Positions 1 through 7,575 of a stretch of 43,190 bases of DNA are shown piece by piece. The DNA is from Actinomycetes bacterium (GTDB lineage: Bacteria > Actinomycetota > Actinomycetes > Prado026). Location: contig DATCDE010000361.1 in NCBI GenBank assembly GCA_036510875.1, positions 1-43,190 of the forward strand. The letters are read 5' to 3'. Position 1 is the first letter of the stretch. Each line of letters starts with the position of its first letter. The notes under the pieces are model-generated. The model saw only the letters and a list, made by a program, of their open reading frames with translations, had not been told where the DNA came from and searched no databases. A program made the position numbers and the translations under genes.

Positions 1-47
1 CATCCGTTACCCGAAGGCCGCGTAACCATGTTCGGAAGACCGTCGAT

Positions 48-80
48 AAGCCGTGTGCGGGAAAACCGCACGCACGGTTT
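48..80 (+). ncRNA. Group II intron domain V hairpin
   Basis: This 33-nt hairpin matches the domain V consensus. The lower stem is A48-G55 with C73-T80. The characteristic two-base bulge is C71-G72. The upper stem is T56-G60 with C66-A70, capped by a GAAA-type loop at 61-65. The catalytic triad AGC is at 49-51. Domain V is the most conserved part of group II introns and binds the catalytic magnesium ions. Such agreement is unlikely by chance. Confidence 0.85.
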
Positions 81-91
81 GAAAGGGGGAT

Positions 92-126
92 GGGGAACCA
101 GGGCCGCTACGCGGCTCCTGCGCCCC
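92..126 (+). ncRNA. Group II intron domain VI hairpin
   Basis: This stem-loop lies 11 nt after domain V, as expected for domain VI. Pairing is GGGG 92-95 with CCCC 123-126, CAGG 99-102 with CCTG 117-120, and GCCGC 103-107 with GCGGC 111-115 around the triloop TAC; T116 is bulged. The branch-point adenosine cannot be assigned with certainty: the 3' strand lacks an obvious bulged A, and A129 just below the helix is the nearest candidate. Confidence 0.7.
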
Positions 127-135
127 TGACTACCA

Positions 136-2829
136 ATGACCACCGCCGACCGGTCGACCGAGCGGCCGCGGCTGCTGCTGCTCGACGGGCACTCGCTGGC
201 CTACCGGGCGTTCTACGCGCTGCCGGTCGAGAACTTCTCGACGACGACCGGCCAGCCGACGAATGCCGTCTACGGCTTCACCTCCATGCTGATCAACGCG
301 CTGCGCGATGAGCGGCCCACCCACCTCGCGGTGGCCTTCGACGTCTCCCGGCAGACGTTCCGCAGCGAGGAGTACCCCGAGTACAAGGCCACCCGCAGTG
401 CGACTCCAGACGACTTCAAGGGGCAGGTGAGCCTGATCCAGGAGGTGCTGGGCGCGCTGAACGTCCCGGTGCTCCAGGTCGACGGGTTCGAGGCGGACGA
501 CGTGATCGCCACCTTGACCAGCCAGGCGGAGGCCGCCGGGTTCGAGGTCGACATCGTCTCCGGTGACCGGGACGCGTTCCAGCTGGTCAGCGAGCGGACC
601 ACCGTCCTGTATCCCCGCAAGGGGGTCTCCGACCTGGCCCGGATGACCCCGGCTGCGGTCGAGGAGCGGTACGGCCTCACGCCGACTCAGTACCCCGACT
701 TCGCCGCCCTCCGCGGCGACCCCAGCGACAACCTGCCGAGCATCCCGGGGGTCGGCGACAAGACGGCGGCGAAGTGGGTCCGCGAGTTCGGCTCGCTCGC
801 GGAGCTGATCGACCGGGTGGACGAGGTGCCCGGCAAGGCGGGGGAGTCGCTGCGGGCGCACCTGGCCGAGGTCGAGCGCAACCGTCGGCTGACCGAGCTG
901 GTCCGCGACGTCCCCCTGGACCTGGGGCCGCTGGACCTGGCGCTTCGCCCATGGGACCGGGACGCCGTCCACAAGGTGTTCGACGCCCTGCAGTTCCGGG
1001 TGCTGCGCGACCGCCTCTACCAGACCCTCACGTCGACCGAGCCGGAAGCGGAGTCCGGCGTCGAGGTCACGGTTTCGGCGCTCCCGCCCGGGGAGCTCGC
1101 CGCCTGGCTGGGCTCGCACGCCGCCAACGCCCAGCGCTGCGGGGTCGCCGTCCACGGGACCTGGGGGAGAGGGACCGGGGAAGTATCGGCCGTCGCGGTG
1201 GCCGCCGCCGACGGCAGCGCGGCCTGGTTCGAGCCGGCCGAGCTGTCCGAGGCCGACGACCGGGCGTTCGCAGCCTGGTGCGCCGACCCGACCGCCCCGA
1301 AGGCCCTGCACGACGCCAAGGGGCCACTGCTGGCGCTGCGCGCCCGCGGCTACGACCTGCAGGGGGTGACCAGCGACACCGCGCTGTCGGCCTACCTGGT
1401 GCTCCCCGGCCAGCGCACGTTCGACCTCGCCGACTTGTCACTGCGCTTCCTCAAGCGCGAGCTGCGCGCCGACGACGAGGGCACCGGCCAGCTCTCCTTC
1501 GACGGCGCGGAGGAGGCCGCGTCCGTCGAGGTGCTGGGCGTGCGGGCCGCTGCGGTGATGGCCCTCGCGGACGTGCTGGACGCCGAGCTGCAGGCAAAGG
1601 GGCAGACCCCGCTGCTGCGCGACGTCGAGCTGCCGCTCGTACGGGTGTTGGCCGACCTGGAGCACGTCGGCATCGCCGTGGATGCCGACCACCTAGCCCA
1701 TCTCGAGGCCCACTTCGCCGGCGAGGTGAAGGCCGCCGCCCAGGCGGCGTACGCGGTGGTGGGGCGGGAGTTCAACCTCGGGTCGCCCAAACAGCTGCAG
1801 GGGATCTTGTTCGACGAGCTCGGGCTGCCCAAGACCAAGCGGATCAAGACCGGGTACACCACGGACGCCGACGCGCTGCAGGGGCTGTTCGCGCAGACCG
1901 GGCACCCACTGCTGGAGCACCTGCTGCGGCACCGGGACATGTCCAAGCTGCTGGTGACGGTGGAGGGGCTGCAGAAGTCGGTCTCCGACGACGGCCGGAT
2001 CCACACCACGTTCAACCAGACCGTGGCGGCGACCGGGCGGCTGTCCTCGACCGACCCGAACCTGCAGAACATCCCGATCCGCACCGACGAGGGACGCCGG
2101 ATCCGGCAGGCGTTCGTCGTGGGGCCCGGCTTCGACTCGCTGATGACCGCCGACTACAGCCAGGTCGAGATGCGGATCATGGCGCACCTGTCCGGCGACG
2201 AGGGCCTGATCGCCGCGTTCGCCTCCGGGGAGGACCTGCACACCACCGTCGCGTCGCGGGTGTTCTCGGTGCCGGCGTCCGAGGTGACCCCGGTGATGCG
2301 CGGCCGGATCAAGGCGATGTCGTACGGGCTGGCCTACGGGCTGTCCGCCTACGGGCTGTCCCAGCAGCTCGGCGTCACCCCGGACGAGGCGCGCGGCCTC
2401 ATGGATGAGTACTTCGAGCGCTTCGGCGGCGTGCGCGCCTACCTGCACGACGTCGTCGACGAGGCCCGCCGCACGGGGTACACCGAGACGATCATGGGAC
2501 GGCGGCGCTACCTGCCCGACCTCACCTCCGACAACCGGCAACGGCGCGAGATGGCCGAGCGGATGGCGCTCAACGCGCCGATCCAGGGCTCGGCCGCGGA
2601 CATCATCAAGGTCGCCATGCTGCGCGTCGACGACGGGCTGCGCGCCGCCGGGCTCGCCTCTCGGGTCCTGCTGCAGGTGCACGACGAGCTGGTGCTCGAG
2701 GTCACCGACGCGGAGCAGCCCGAGGTCGAGGTGCTGGTCCGGGCCGAGATGGCCGGTTCCTACCCGCTGCGGGCACCACTCGACGTGTCGGTCGGCTACG
2801 GCCGCACCTGGGACGACGCCGCGCACTGA
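136..2829 (+). CDS. polA: DNA polymerase I
   Basis: This 897-residue family A polymerase acts in Okazaki fragment processing and excision-repair gap filling. The N-terminal ~300 residues form the 5' nuclease domain (LLLLDGHSLAYRAF, GFEADDVIA, SGDRDAFQL, helix-hairpin-helix near IPGVGDKTAAKW). The middle domain lacks the DxE of exonuclease motif I (the region reads CGVAVHGTW), so proofreading is probably lost. Polymerase motif A (DYSQVEMR, near residue 673), motif B (RGRIKAMSYGLAYG, near 724) and motif C (QVHDELV, near 848) are intact. The O-helix has Tyr where E. coli has Phe762, as in Mycobacterium. The ATG fits the family N-terminus. No Shine-Dalgarno lies at a normal distance, because the intron 3' end abuts the start codon. 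Confidence 0.98.
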   Translation: MTTADRSTERPRLLLLDGHSLAYRAFYALPVENFSTTTGQPTNAVYGFTSMLINALRDERPTHLAVAFDVSRQTFRSEEYPEYKATRSATPDDFKGQVSLIQEVLGALNVPVLQVDGFEADDVIATLTSQAEAAGFEVDIVSGDRDAFQLVSERTTVLYPRKGVSDLARMTPAAVEERYGLTPTQYPDFAALRGDPSDNLPSIPGVGDKTAAKWVREFGSLAELIDRVDEVPGKAGESLRAHLAEVERNRRLTELVRDVPLDLGPLDLALRPWDRDAVHKVFDALQFRVLRDRLYQTLTSTEPEAESGVEVTVSALPPGELAAWLGSHAANAQRCGVAVHGTWGRGTGEVSAVAVAAADGSAAWFEPAELSEADDRAFAAWCADPTAPKALHDAKGPLLALRARGYDLQGVTSDTALSAYLVLPGQRTFDLADLSLRFLKRELRADDEGTGQLSFDGAEEAASVEVLGVRAAAVMALADVLDAELQAKGQTPLLRDVELPLVRVLADLEHVGIAVDADHLAHLEAHFAGEVKAAAQAAYAVVGREFNLGSPKQLQGILFDELGLPKTKRIKTGYTTDADALQGLFAQTGHPLLEHLLRHRDMSKLLVTVEGLQKSVSDDGRIHTTFNQTVAATGRLSSTDPNLQNIPIRTDEGRRIRQAFVVGPGFDSLMTADYSQVEMRIMAHLSGDEGLIAAFASGEDLHTTVASRVFSVPASEVTPVMRGRIKAMSYGLAYGLSAYGLSQQLGVTPDEARGLMDEYFERFGGVRAYLHDVVDEARRTGYTETIMGRRRYLPDLTSDNRQRREMAERMALNAPIQGSAADIIKVAMLRVDDGLRAAGLASRVLLQVHDELVLEVTDAEQPEVEVLVRAEMAGSYPLRAPLDVSVGYGRTWDDAAH

Positions 2830-2884
2830 TGGATGGAGGCGCCGCCCCAAGGTCGGGCAGCTGAGCTCGGGTTCGCCGTGCCGG

Positions 2885-2909
2885 GTCGCTGGAGGCCGGC
2901 CTAGGCGAC
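2885..2909. terminator. Possible hairpin between convergent polA and flippase gene
   Basis: GTCGC at 2885-2889 pairs with GCGAC at 2905-2909, and AGG 93-95 pairs with CCT 100-102 inside. It sits in the 118-nt gap between two convergent genes, where a bidirectional terminator would be expected. The stem is short, interrupted and has no T tract, so this is a weak call. I see nothing else in the gap. Confidence 0.3.
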
Positions 2910-2947
2910 GCGGAGTTCTCGCAGTACCAGGCACGTTCGATGAGTGC

Positions 2948-4192
2948 TCACGACAGGGGCAGACGTACCGAGCCCGTCCTTTGCTGCCCACGTTCGAAGG
3001 CAAGGGCAAAAAGGAGCAACAACCCTGTCGTTGCCAGCGCGGCGGTGACCACCTCGACCGGCGAGCCGTGGGCCCGCCAGGCAACCACCAGGCTCTCAAC
3101 CCCCACGGCCGCCCAGAGGCCCAGAACGGCCCAGCGGTCCCGGCGGGCAAGCCGGCCGAACAGGAGGAGCTGGGCGAGGCTGAAGCATGACCCCAGCAGG
3201 GCGAACATCCAGGCGTAGCCGTCGAGACCCGAGTACCCGTGACCTCCGACCAGCAGGACGGCGAGCCCGCCGGTCGCGGCCACACCCAACGTGACCAGGA
3301 CACCGCTGGCGGCGACCAGGACAACCGAGATGCGCAGTGTCGACTCCCGGCGGGCCAGGTCGCTCATCCGGGGCAACGCAAGCACGACGACGAACTGAGG
3401 CAGCCAGAATGCGACCTTGGTGATGACCGATCCCACACCGTACTTGCCTGCCTGGTCCGCGCTGAGGAAGTGCCGGGCGAGCAGCAGGTCGAGGTTCGAC
3501 AGCACCAGGAAGGCCAGCATCGAGTGCACGGCGTGCGCGGTCTCGCGGACGCCAACGGCAGGCCTGCGCGGCCTCCCGACGCCACTTCTGACCATGAAAG
3601 TGGCGGCCACGGCGCTCAGGGACGTTCCGACGGCCATGAATGCTGTCACGCCGATCAGGGTGGGCGTGGCCAAGACCCCCGCAATCGCCCCTCCGAGCCT
3701 GCCACCGGCAGTGAGCAGGAGCAGTACGGCCAGCAGTCCGAAGTCTTCCTCCCCTTGGGCCAGCCCGAGGACGTAGCCGGTCCATGTGAGAGGTACCAAC
3801 GTCGCTGCGAGAAGCGCGACCGGTGTGGGGGATGGCAGGTGTAGGAACGCCTGTAGCGGGCGGGCGGCCGCGACGGCGACGATCCCGATGGCGATCGAGG
3901 CCACAATGGCCATAAGAGCCAGCCGCCCAGACTCGGAGGGTCTCGCGGCCAGCCGTGCCTGAACCACCCTCCGCGTGGTCACCGTCTGGACAGACGTCGA
4001 CGCGACGTACCCGATGACGATCAAGCCCAACAGCGACGCGAGCGCACCGAACCCAGCCGGTCCGAGGCGCCGTGCCGCGATGATGTTCAGGCCGTAGGCC
4101 GATACGTTCGCAAGAGTGACGACTGCAGCGATGGCCACGCCCTCACGGACAACGTGAGTCGACGTCGTCACTCTGGCAGCTCGAGCCCACAT
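2948..4192 (-). CDS. Oligosaccharide flippase family membrane protein (Wzx/MATE-like)
   Basis: This polytopic protein of about 414 residues has roughly 12 hydrophobic segments. It starts with the pattern of polysaccharide flippases: an amphipathic lead, then ANVSAYGLNIIAARRLGPAGFG. That R-x-LGPxxFG signature is typical of Wzx/RfbX-type transporters, which move lipid-linked saccharides across the membrane. The substrate is unknown, but the neighbouring glycosyltransferases suggest an envelope glycan intermediate. I prefer the ATG at 4192. A TTG at 4234 would add 14 residues rich in Arg and lacks a Shine-Dalgarno. It is transcribed away from the GT-C-like gene and converges on polA. Confidence 0.85.
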   Translation of the reverse strand: MWARAARVTTSTHVVREGVAIAAVVTLANVSAYGLNIIAARRLGPAGFGALASLLGLIVIGYVASTSVQTVTTRRVVQARLAARPSESGRLALMAIVASIAIGIVAVAAARPLQAFLHLPSPTPVALLAATLVPLTWTGYVLGLAQGEEDFGLLAVLLLLTAGGRLGGAIAGVLATPTLIGVTAFMAVGTSLSAVAATFMVRSGVGRPRRPAVGVRETAHAVHSMLAFLVLSNLDLLLARHFLSADQAGKYGVGSVITKVAFWLPQFVVVLALPRMSDLARRESTLRISVVLVAASGVLVTLGVAATGGLAVLLVGGHGYSGLDGYAWMFALLGSCFSLAQLLLFGRLARRDRWAVLGLWAAVGVESLVVAWRAHGSPVEVVTAALATTGLLLLFALAFERGQQRTGSVRLPLS

Positions 4193-4292
4193 GGTTGATC
4201 TGGTTCGACCCACCCGAAGGTGCCTCCCCGCCAAGGGCGCCGCGAGATCATCGAACGCCGGACTACAGTGCAGCGCACAATCGAGGACACGG

Positions 4293-4298
4293 TAGCCT
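4293..4298 (+). promoter_or_regulatory. -10 element for the GT-C-like gene
   Basis: TAGCCT matches the actinobacterial housekeeping -10 consensus (TANNNT). It would start transcription near 4305. The Shine-Dalgarno GAGGAGG at 4315-4321 follows, with the ATG at 4332. No clear -35 was found. Confidence 0.5.
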
Positions 4299-4331
4299 CA
4301 CTGGCTCCTCGGCCGAGGAGGTTTGGCAGCG

Positions 4332-6083
4332 ATGCTGCGCAGGGGGTTGAGGAGCCGGCCGAGCTACCTGCTCCTCAGCTGGGTCCTCCTACTGACGCTC
4401 GCGATCCTTGCGCCCACTCTTCGACGCGGCTATGTGCTCACGCACGACATGGTGTTCACCCCTCGCCAGAGCCTCCTTCCGGACTCCCTGGGCGTCGGCT
4501 CTGCGCTGCCGCGCGCAGTGCCCGTCGACGCGGTCGTCTCCGTGCTGACGACGGTGGTTTCGGGCCAGGTGGTGGAGAAGGCCGCTCTCCTGCTCACGCT
4601 CTTCTTCGCTGGGTGGGGGGCGGGCGTGCTGGTGCCGTCCGGCTCCACACTCGTCAGGTGCCTTGCCGCAACGCTCTACCTGTGGAATCCCTATGTGGCC
4701 GAGCGCCTGTTCATCGGTCACTGGAGCCTGCTCGTTGCCTACGCCGCCCTGCCCTGGCTGATTCGCTCCCTCCTGTCGCTGCGAGCTGGACGAAGCAGGG
4801 CTTGGGCGTCCATCGTGCCGCTGCTGGCTGTGTCCGCAGTGACTCCCGGAGGCGGATTGATCAGCGCGCTCACCTCACTGTCGGTGCTGGCCTGGCCTGG
4901 GATACCGGGCCGGCTCCGTGACACCGGGCGGCTCGTGGGGGTGTGGGTGCTAGTCAATGCCCCGTGGTGGCTTCCCGGAGCGCTGCACGGCGCGACTGGT
5001 GCCGGCTCGGCTGGTGGCGTCGATGCCTTCGCCTCACGGGCGGAGCTGCCGCTCGGCACTGTCGGAAGCCTCATTGGTCTGGGCGGGATCTGGGATGCCG
5101 ATGTCGTCCCGGCGTCCCGGGGGTCTGTCGTTGCGCTGGCTGCCGCACTGCTGTGGCCGGCGCTGGCGATTGCGGGCTGGGACTGGCTGCGCAGGGGATG
5201 GGGTGGCGCAGCGGCGGGTCTGCTCGCTGCAGCAGTTCTCGGTACCGTCCTGGCAGCGGCAGGCGCCGTTCCAGGCTCTTCCGAGGTCCTGCGCTGGGCC
5301 GTAGTATCCCTGCCGGGGGCCGGTCTTCTCCGCGATGGGCAGCGGCTGGTCGCTCCGCTCGCTCTCGTCCTGGCCGTCGCAGCGCCGCTCGGCCTGGCTC
5401 GGTTGGTCCAACGCTTGGCCGAACCGGCGGTCCGGACCGTGGTCCTCGGCGGGCTCCTCCTGCTGCCCATCGTGGTGCTTCCAGACCTTGCGTGGGGAGG
5501 GCTGGGGCGCCTCGATCCGGTTCACTATCCAGCGGACTGGCGACAGGTTCGCTCCATCCTCGCCAATGACCCGCAGGGTGGCGACGTCGTCGCTCTGCCC
5601 TGGCAGCCGTACCGACAGTTCTCGTGGAACGGTCGACGGACCGTGTACGACCCGGCCCCACGGTTCATGACGCGAGAAGTGGTGCTGGACGGCAGCCTGG
5701 CCGTCGGTGGGCTCACGGTGCCGACGGATGATCCCCGGTCCGCTCGCGTGGGAGCGCTGCTCAGTCAGCACCGGGTGCCCGACCTTCGCCTTTTGGGGGT
5801 CGGTTGGTTCCTCGTAGAGAAGGGGACCCCCGGGGTCGTCGATCCCGCACTGCTCCAGCAGGGTGTCCTGGTCTTCGATGGGCCAACGATCGCCCTCTAT
5901 CGGATCGGCCCAGCGACAGGTGGCGGCTGGCCGCGGGAGTCCTGGCTCGTGGCCTCAGTCGATCTGATCGTGCTGCTCACCGTCGCCGCTTCGGTCGTCT
6001 TGCTGGCGCGGTTCTGGCTGGTTCGGCCGTCGTCGCGTCTCGGCGCTGCTATCGTGCGAAAGAGCGGGTACGGGAAGCCTTGA
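4332..6083 (+). CDS. Polytopic membrane protein, AftD/GT-C-like glycosyltransferase candidate
   Basis: This 583-residue protein has about 10-12 membrane segments in the N-terminal ~380 residues and a C-terminal extracytoplasmic part. The first loop contains THDMVFTP, an acidic position typical of GT-C enzymes that use polyprenyl-phosphate sugars. Features shared with the AftD-type protein nearby include GHWSLLVAYAALPWL and LLRDGQRLVAPLAL (compare FRNVHKFQPLVTLPLAL in AftD). By position and size it may correspond to mycobacterial Rv0226c, from memory. I chose ATG 4332 because GAGGAGG lies 10 nt upstream; a TTG at 4323 would be too close. The DUF2613-like gene follows 18 nt later and is probably cotranscribed. 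Enzymatic activity is inferred, not shown. Confidence 0.75.
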   Translation: MLRRGLRSRPSYLLLSWVLLLTLAILAPTLRRGYVLTHDMVFTPRQSLLPDSLGVGSALPRAVPVDAVVSVLTTVVSGQVVEKAALLLTLFFAGWGAGVLVPSGSTLVRCLAATLYLWNPYVAERLFIGHWSLLVAYAALPWLIRSLLSLRAGRSRAWASIVPLLAVSAVTPGGGLISALTSLSVLAWPGIPGRLRDTGRLVGVWVLVNAPWWLPGALHGATGAGSAGGVDAFASRAELPLGTVGSLIGLGGIWDADVVPASRGSVVALAAALLWPALAIAGWDWLRRGWGGAAAGLLAAAVLGTVLAAAGAVPGSSEVLRWAVVSLPGAGLLRDGQRLVAPLALVLAVAAPLGLARLVQRLAEPAVRTVVLGGLLLLPIVVLPDLAWGGLGRLDPVHYPADWRQVRSILANDPQGGDVVALPWQPYRQFSWNGRRTVYDPAPRFMTREVVLDGSLAVGGLTVPTDDPRSARVGALLSQHRVPDLRLLGVGWFLVEKGTPGVVDPALLQQGVLVFDGPTIALYRIGPATGGGWPRESWLVASVDLIVLLTVAASVVLLARFWLVRPSSRLGAAIVRKSGYGKP

Positions 6084-6101
6084 CATTCGGGAGAATCGCT
6101 C

Positions 6102-6245
6102 ATGGGTACGGTTGCGGGGTTGGCAGTCTCGTTGGCCGTCGGAGTCGTTTTGGCCGTCGTGGCCACGTTCACCGGCGCCACGTTGATCCAAAACAGCGCC
6201 CCGTCGACGGTGAGCGCGCCGCTGGTGGTCTACGGCAGTCGTTGA
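6102..6245 (+). CDS. DUF2613-like small secreted/membrane protein (47 aa)
   Basis: This short ORF encodes 47 residues: a single hydrophobic segment (about residues 3-24), then a small polar tail ending in VVYGSR. From memory, DUF2613 proteins (mycobacterial Rv0236A) have the same plan, end in a YG(S/N)R-type motif and sit beside aftD. The ATG is preceded by GGGAGAA at 6090-6096, a good Shine-Dalgarno. It lies 18 nt after the GT-C-like gene, which suggests one transcript. Its last 16 nt overlap the 3' end of the opposing glycosyltransferase gene. The function of the family is not known to me. It could assist the AftD-type enzyme or a related complex. Confidence 0.8.
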   Translation: MGTVAGLAVSLAVGVVLAVVATFTGATLIQNSAPSTVSAPLVVYGSR

Positions 6246-7426
6246 GCTGTGCTGACGCTGACGCGAGGATCTGTCGCGGCGACCCGGCGGGTGCCGCTCA
6301 GCGCCGCGTTCAGGACGATCCCGAACGACTCAGCCGTCTGAACCCAGGTGAAGGACTTGGCACGATCTCGGGCCGCGGCGCCGAGCGATTCCCGCAGGTC
6401 CCGGTCGGTCAAGAGCTGGTGCAGCGTATCGGTGAATGCGCGGACGTCGTCGTCGACCAGGACGCCGGTCACGCCGTCGACGATGGACTCGGCGACCCCC
6501 CCAGCGCTGTGATACGCGACCGAGGGGGTGCCGTGAGTGGCTGCCTCGACGACGGCCAAACCCCATCCCTCCTTGAGCGAAGGCAAGGCGAGCACCCAGG
6601 ATTGGGCCAACAGCTCGTGCTTGCGCTTCTCGTTGACGAAGCCAGTGAACTCCGTCAGGTCATCCACGCCGAGCCGTTGCGCCTCCGCGTTGAGCCGGTC
6701 TGACCACCAGCCGTCACCGACAACCACGAGTCGGATGCCCGGCATTGTCGTCCGGAGCTCCGCGACCGCCTGAAGACAGTGCTCAACCCGCTTATGTGGC
6801 ACCAGTCTTCCCAGAACGATGAGGGTGGGGACGGGGGATCGCTCGACGGGTCGGATCGGGACTTCCTCGGTGCCGTTGTGAACCACTGCCACCCGTTCCG
6901 CGCGGATCCCCAATTCGGCGAGCTCGCGTTTGGTCACCTCTGATACGGCGACGTACTGACAGTTCCGGTAGATCCTGGGGGCGAGCCAGGACTCGACCCA
7001 CCAGCCGATCCGGGCCCGAACGCGGCCGTAGACGATCGGCCACTGCTCACGGTGCACGTGATGGACGAGCACGATCACCGGCCGGCGGGTCACGAGGCGG
7101 CTGAGGAAGGGCACCCCGTTCTGCACGTCAACCACGACGTCCACGTGACCGAGCCGGTGAGTGGCGATCGCGGTCGCGGCCGCTGGGTATACGCCGAGCT
7201 TGCTGCCTCGACGGACGAACCGCACTCCGTCTCGCACCTCGTCGTCGGGCGCATTGCGGTGAGCGGCGCAGACGATCGTCACCCGATACCCGGCCTGGAC
7301 CAGCGAGGCGGCGACCCTTTCCACGTAGCGCTCGGAACCTCCGCCTTCCGGATTGTCCGTGTCGCGCCAGTTCAGGAAAGCGACATGCGGCGCCCGGGCG
7401 GCGCTGACGGGGGTCAGGCGCTGCAT
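6230..7426 (-). CDS. GT4-family glycosyltransferase
   Basis: This 398-residue GT-B fold retaining glycosyltransferase is predicted to be cytoplasmic. The N-terminal acceptor domain begins HVAFLNWRDTDNPEGGGSERYVE, with the glycine-rich GGGSE loop. The C-terminal nucleotide-sugar domain contains VVHNGTEE, VLGRLVPHKRVE and the EX7E motif region PSLKEGWGLAVVEAATHG. It resembles mycobacterial Rv0225, from memory, in family and neighbourhood. Donor and acceptor are unknown; a lipid-linked envelope glycan is inferred from the AftD-type and flippase genes. The start is supported by AGGAGG 9 nt upstream of the ATG. It is divergent from aftD across a ~150-nt region containing -10 elements on both strands. 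Confidence 0.92.
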   Translation of the reverse strand: MQRLTPVSAARAPHVAFLNWRDTDNPEGGGSERYVERVAASLVQAGYRVTIVCAAHRNAPDDEVRDGVRFVRRGSKLGVYPAAATAIATHRLGHVDVVVDVQNGVPFLSRLVTRRPVIVLVHHVHREQWPIVYGRVRARIGWWVESWLAPRIYRNCQYVAVSEVTKRELAELGIRAERVAVVHNGTEEVPIRPVERSPVPTLIVLGRLVPHKRVEHCLQAVAELRTTMPGIRLVVVGDGWWSDRLNAEAQRLGVDDLTEFTGFVNEKRKHELLAQSWVLALPSLKEGWGLAVVEAATHGTPSVAYHSAGGVAESIVDGVTGVLVDDDVRAFTDTLHQLLTDRDLRESLGAAARDRAKSFTWVQTAESFGIVLNAALSGTRRVAATDPRVSVSTAQRLP

Positions 7427-7472
7427 CGTCCCCGACCTCCTGCCCTTCGCCGGCCCGCTTCCGGTGGGAACG

Positions 7473-7478
7473 AACGTA
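7473..7478 (-). promoter_or_regulatory. -10 element for the GT4 gene
   Basis: TACGTT, read on the minus strand, would start transcription near 7466. It precedes the AGGAGG ribosome binding site and the ATG at 7426. The same hexamer is used before the methyltransferase gene at 19015. Confidence 0.4.
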
Positions 7479-7525
7479 GACCACTTCGAGTCTCCGGATG
7501 GCCTGGAAGCGAGAAGTCCCTCGGT

Positions 7526-7531
7526 TAGGGT
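7526..7531 (+). promoter_or_regulatory. -10 element for aftD
   Basis: TAGGGT places the transcript start near 7538. The long reading frame opens upstream of this at 7498, so the true start must be further in (7576, 7597 or 7624). The same hexamer precedes the TerC gene and gap. Confidence 0.5.
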
Positions 7532-7575
7532 CGGGGGATGCTCGCGCGCACCGCTACCCGCCGCTCCCCGCGGCG

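Larger units (their letters stand above)
1..133 (+). mobile_element. 3' end of a group II intron (left part outside window)
   Basis: The first ~133 bases read as the 3' end of a bacterial group II intron: a domain V hairpin with its catalytic AGC, a linker, then a GC-rich domain VI hairpin ending close to GACTAC. Bases 1-30 also fold (CAT-GTTAC pairing with GTAAC-ATG), as expected for the distal part of domain IV or a flanking stem. The reverse transcriptase/maturase ORF and the 5' domains would lie to the left, outside the window. The exact 3' splice point cannot be fixed without the 5' exon; 131-134 fits best. The intron is in the same sense as polA, whose ATG is at 136. Whether it is complete and active cannot be judged here. 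Confidence 0.8.

Noticed and set aside
130-1311. 393-codon minus-strand frame across polA
   Set aside because: Antisense to conserved polA coding sequence; the translation is Gly/Arg/Pro-rich with no recognisable domain. It is a high-GC shadow frame.
774-2408. 544-codon plus-strand frame inside polA
   Set aside because: Another frame of polA with an Arg/Gly-rich translation. The polA frame carries all polymerase motifs.
1693-3324. 543-codon minus-strand frame across the polA/flippase junction
   Set aside because: It is antisense to the polymerase domain and out of frame with the flippase gene. No motifs are visible.
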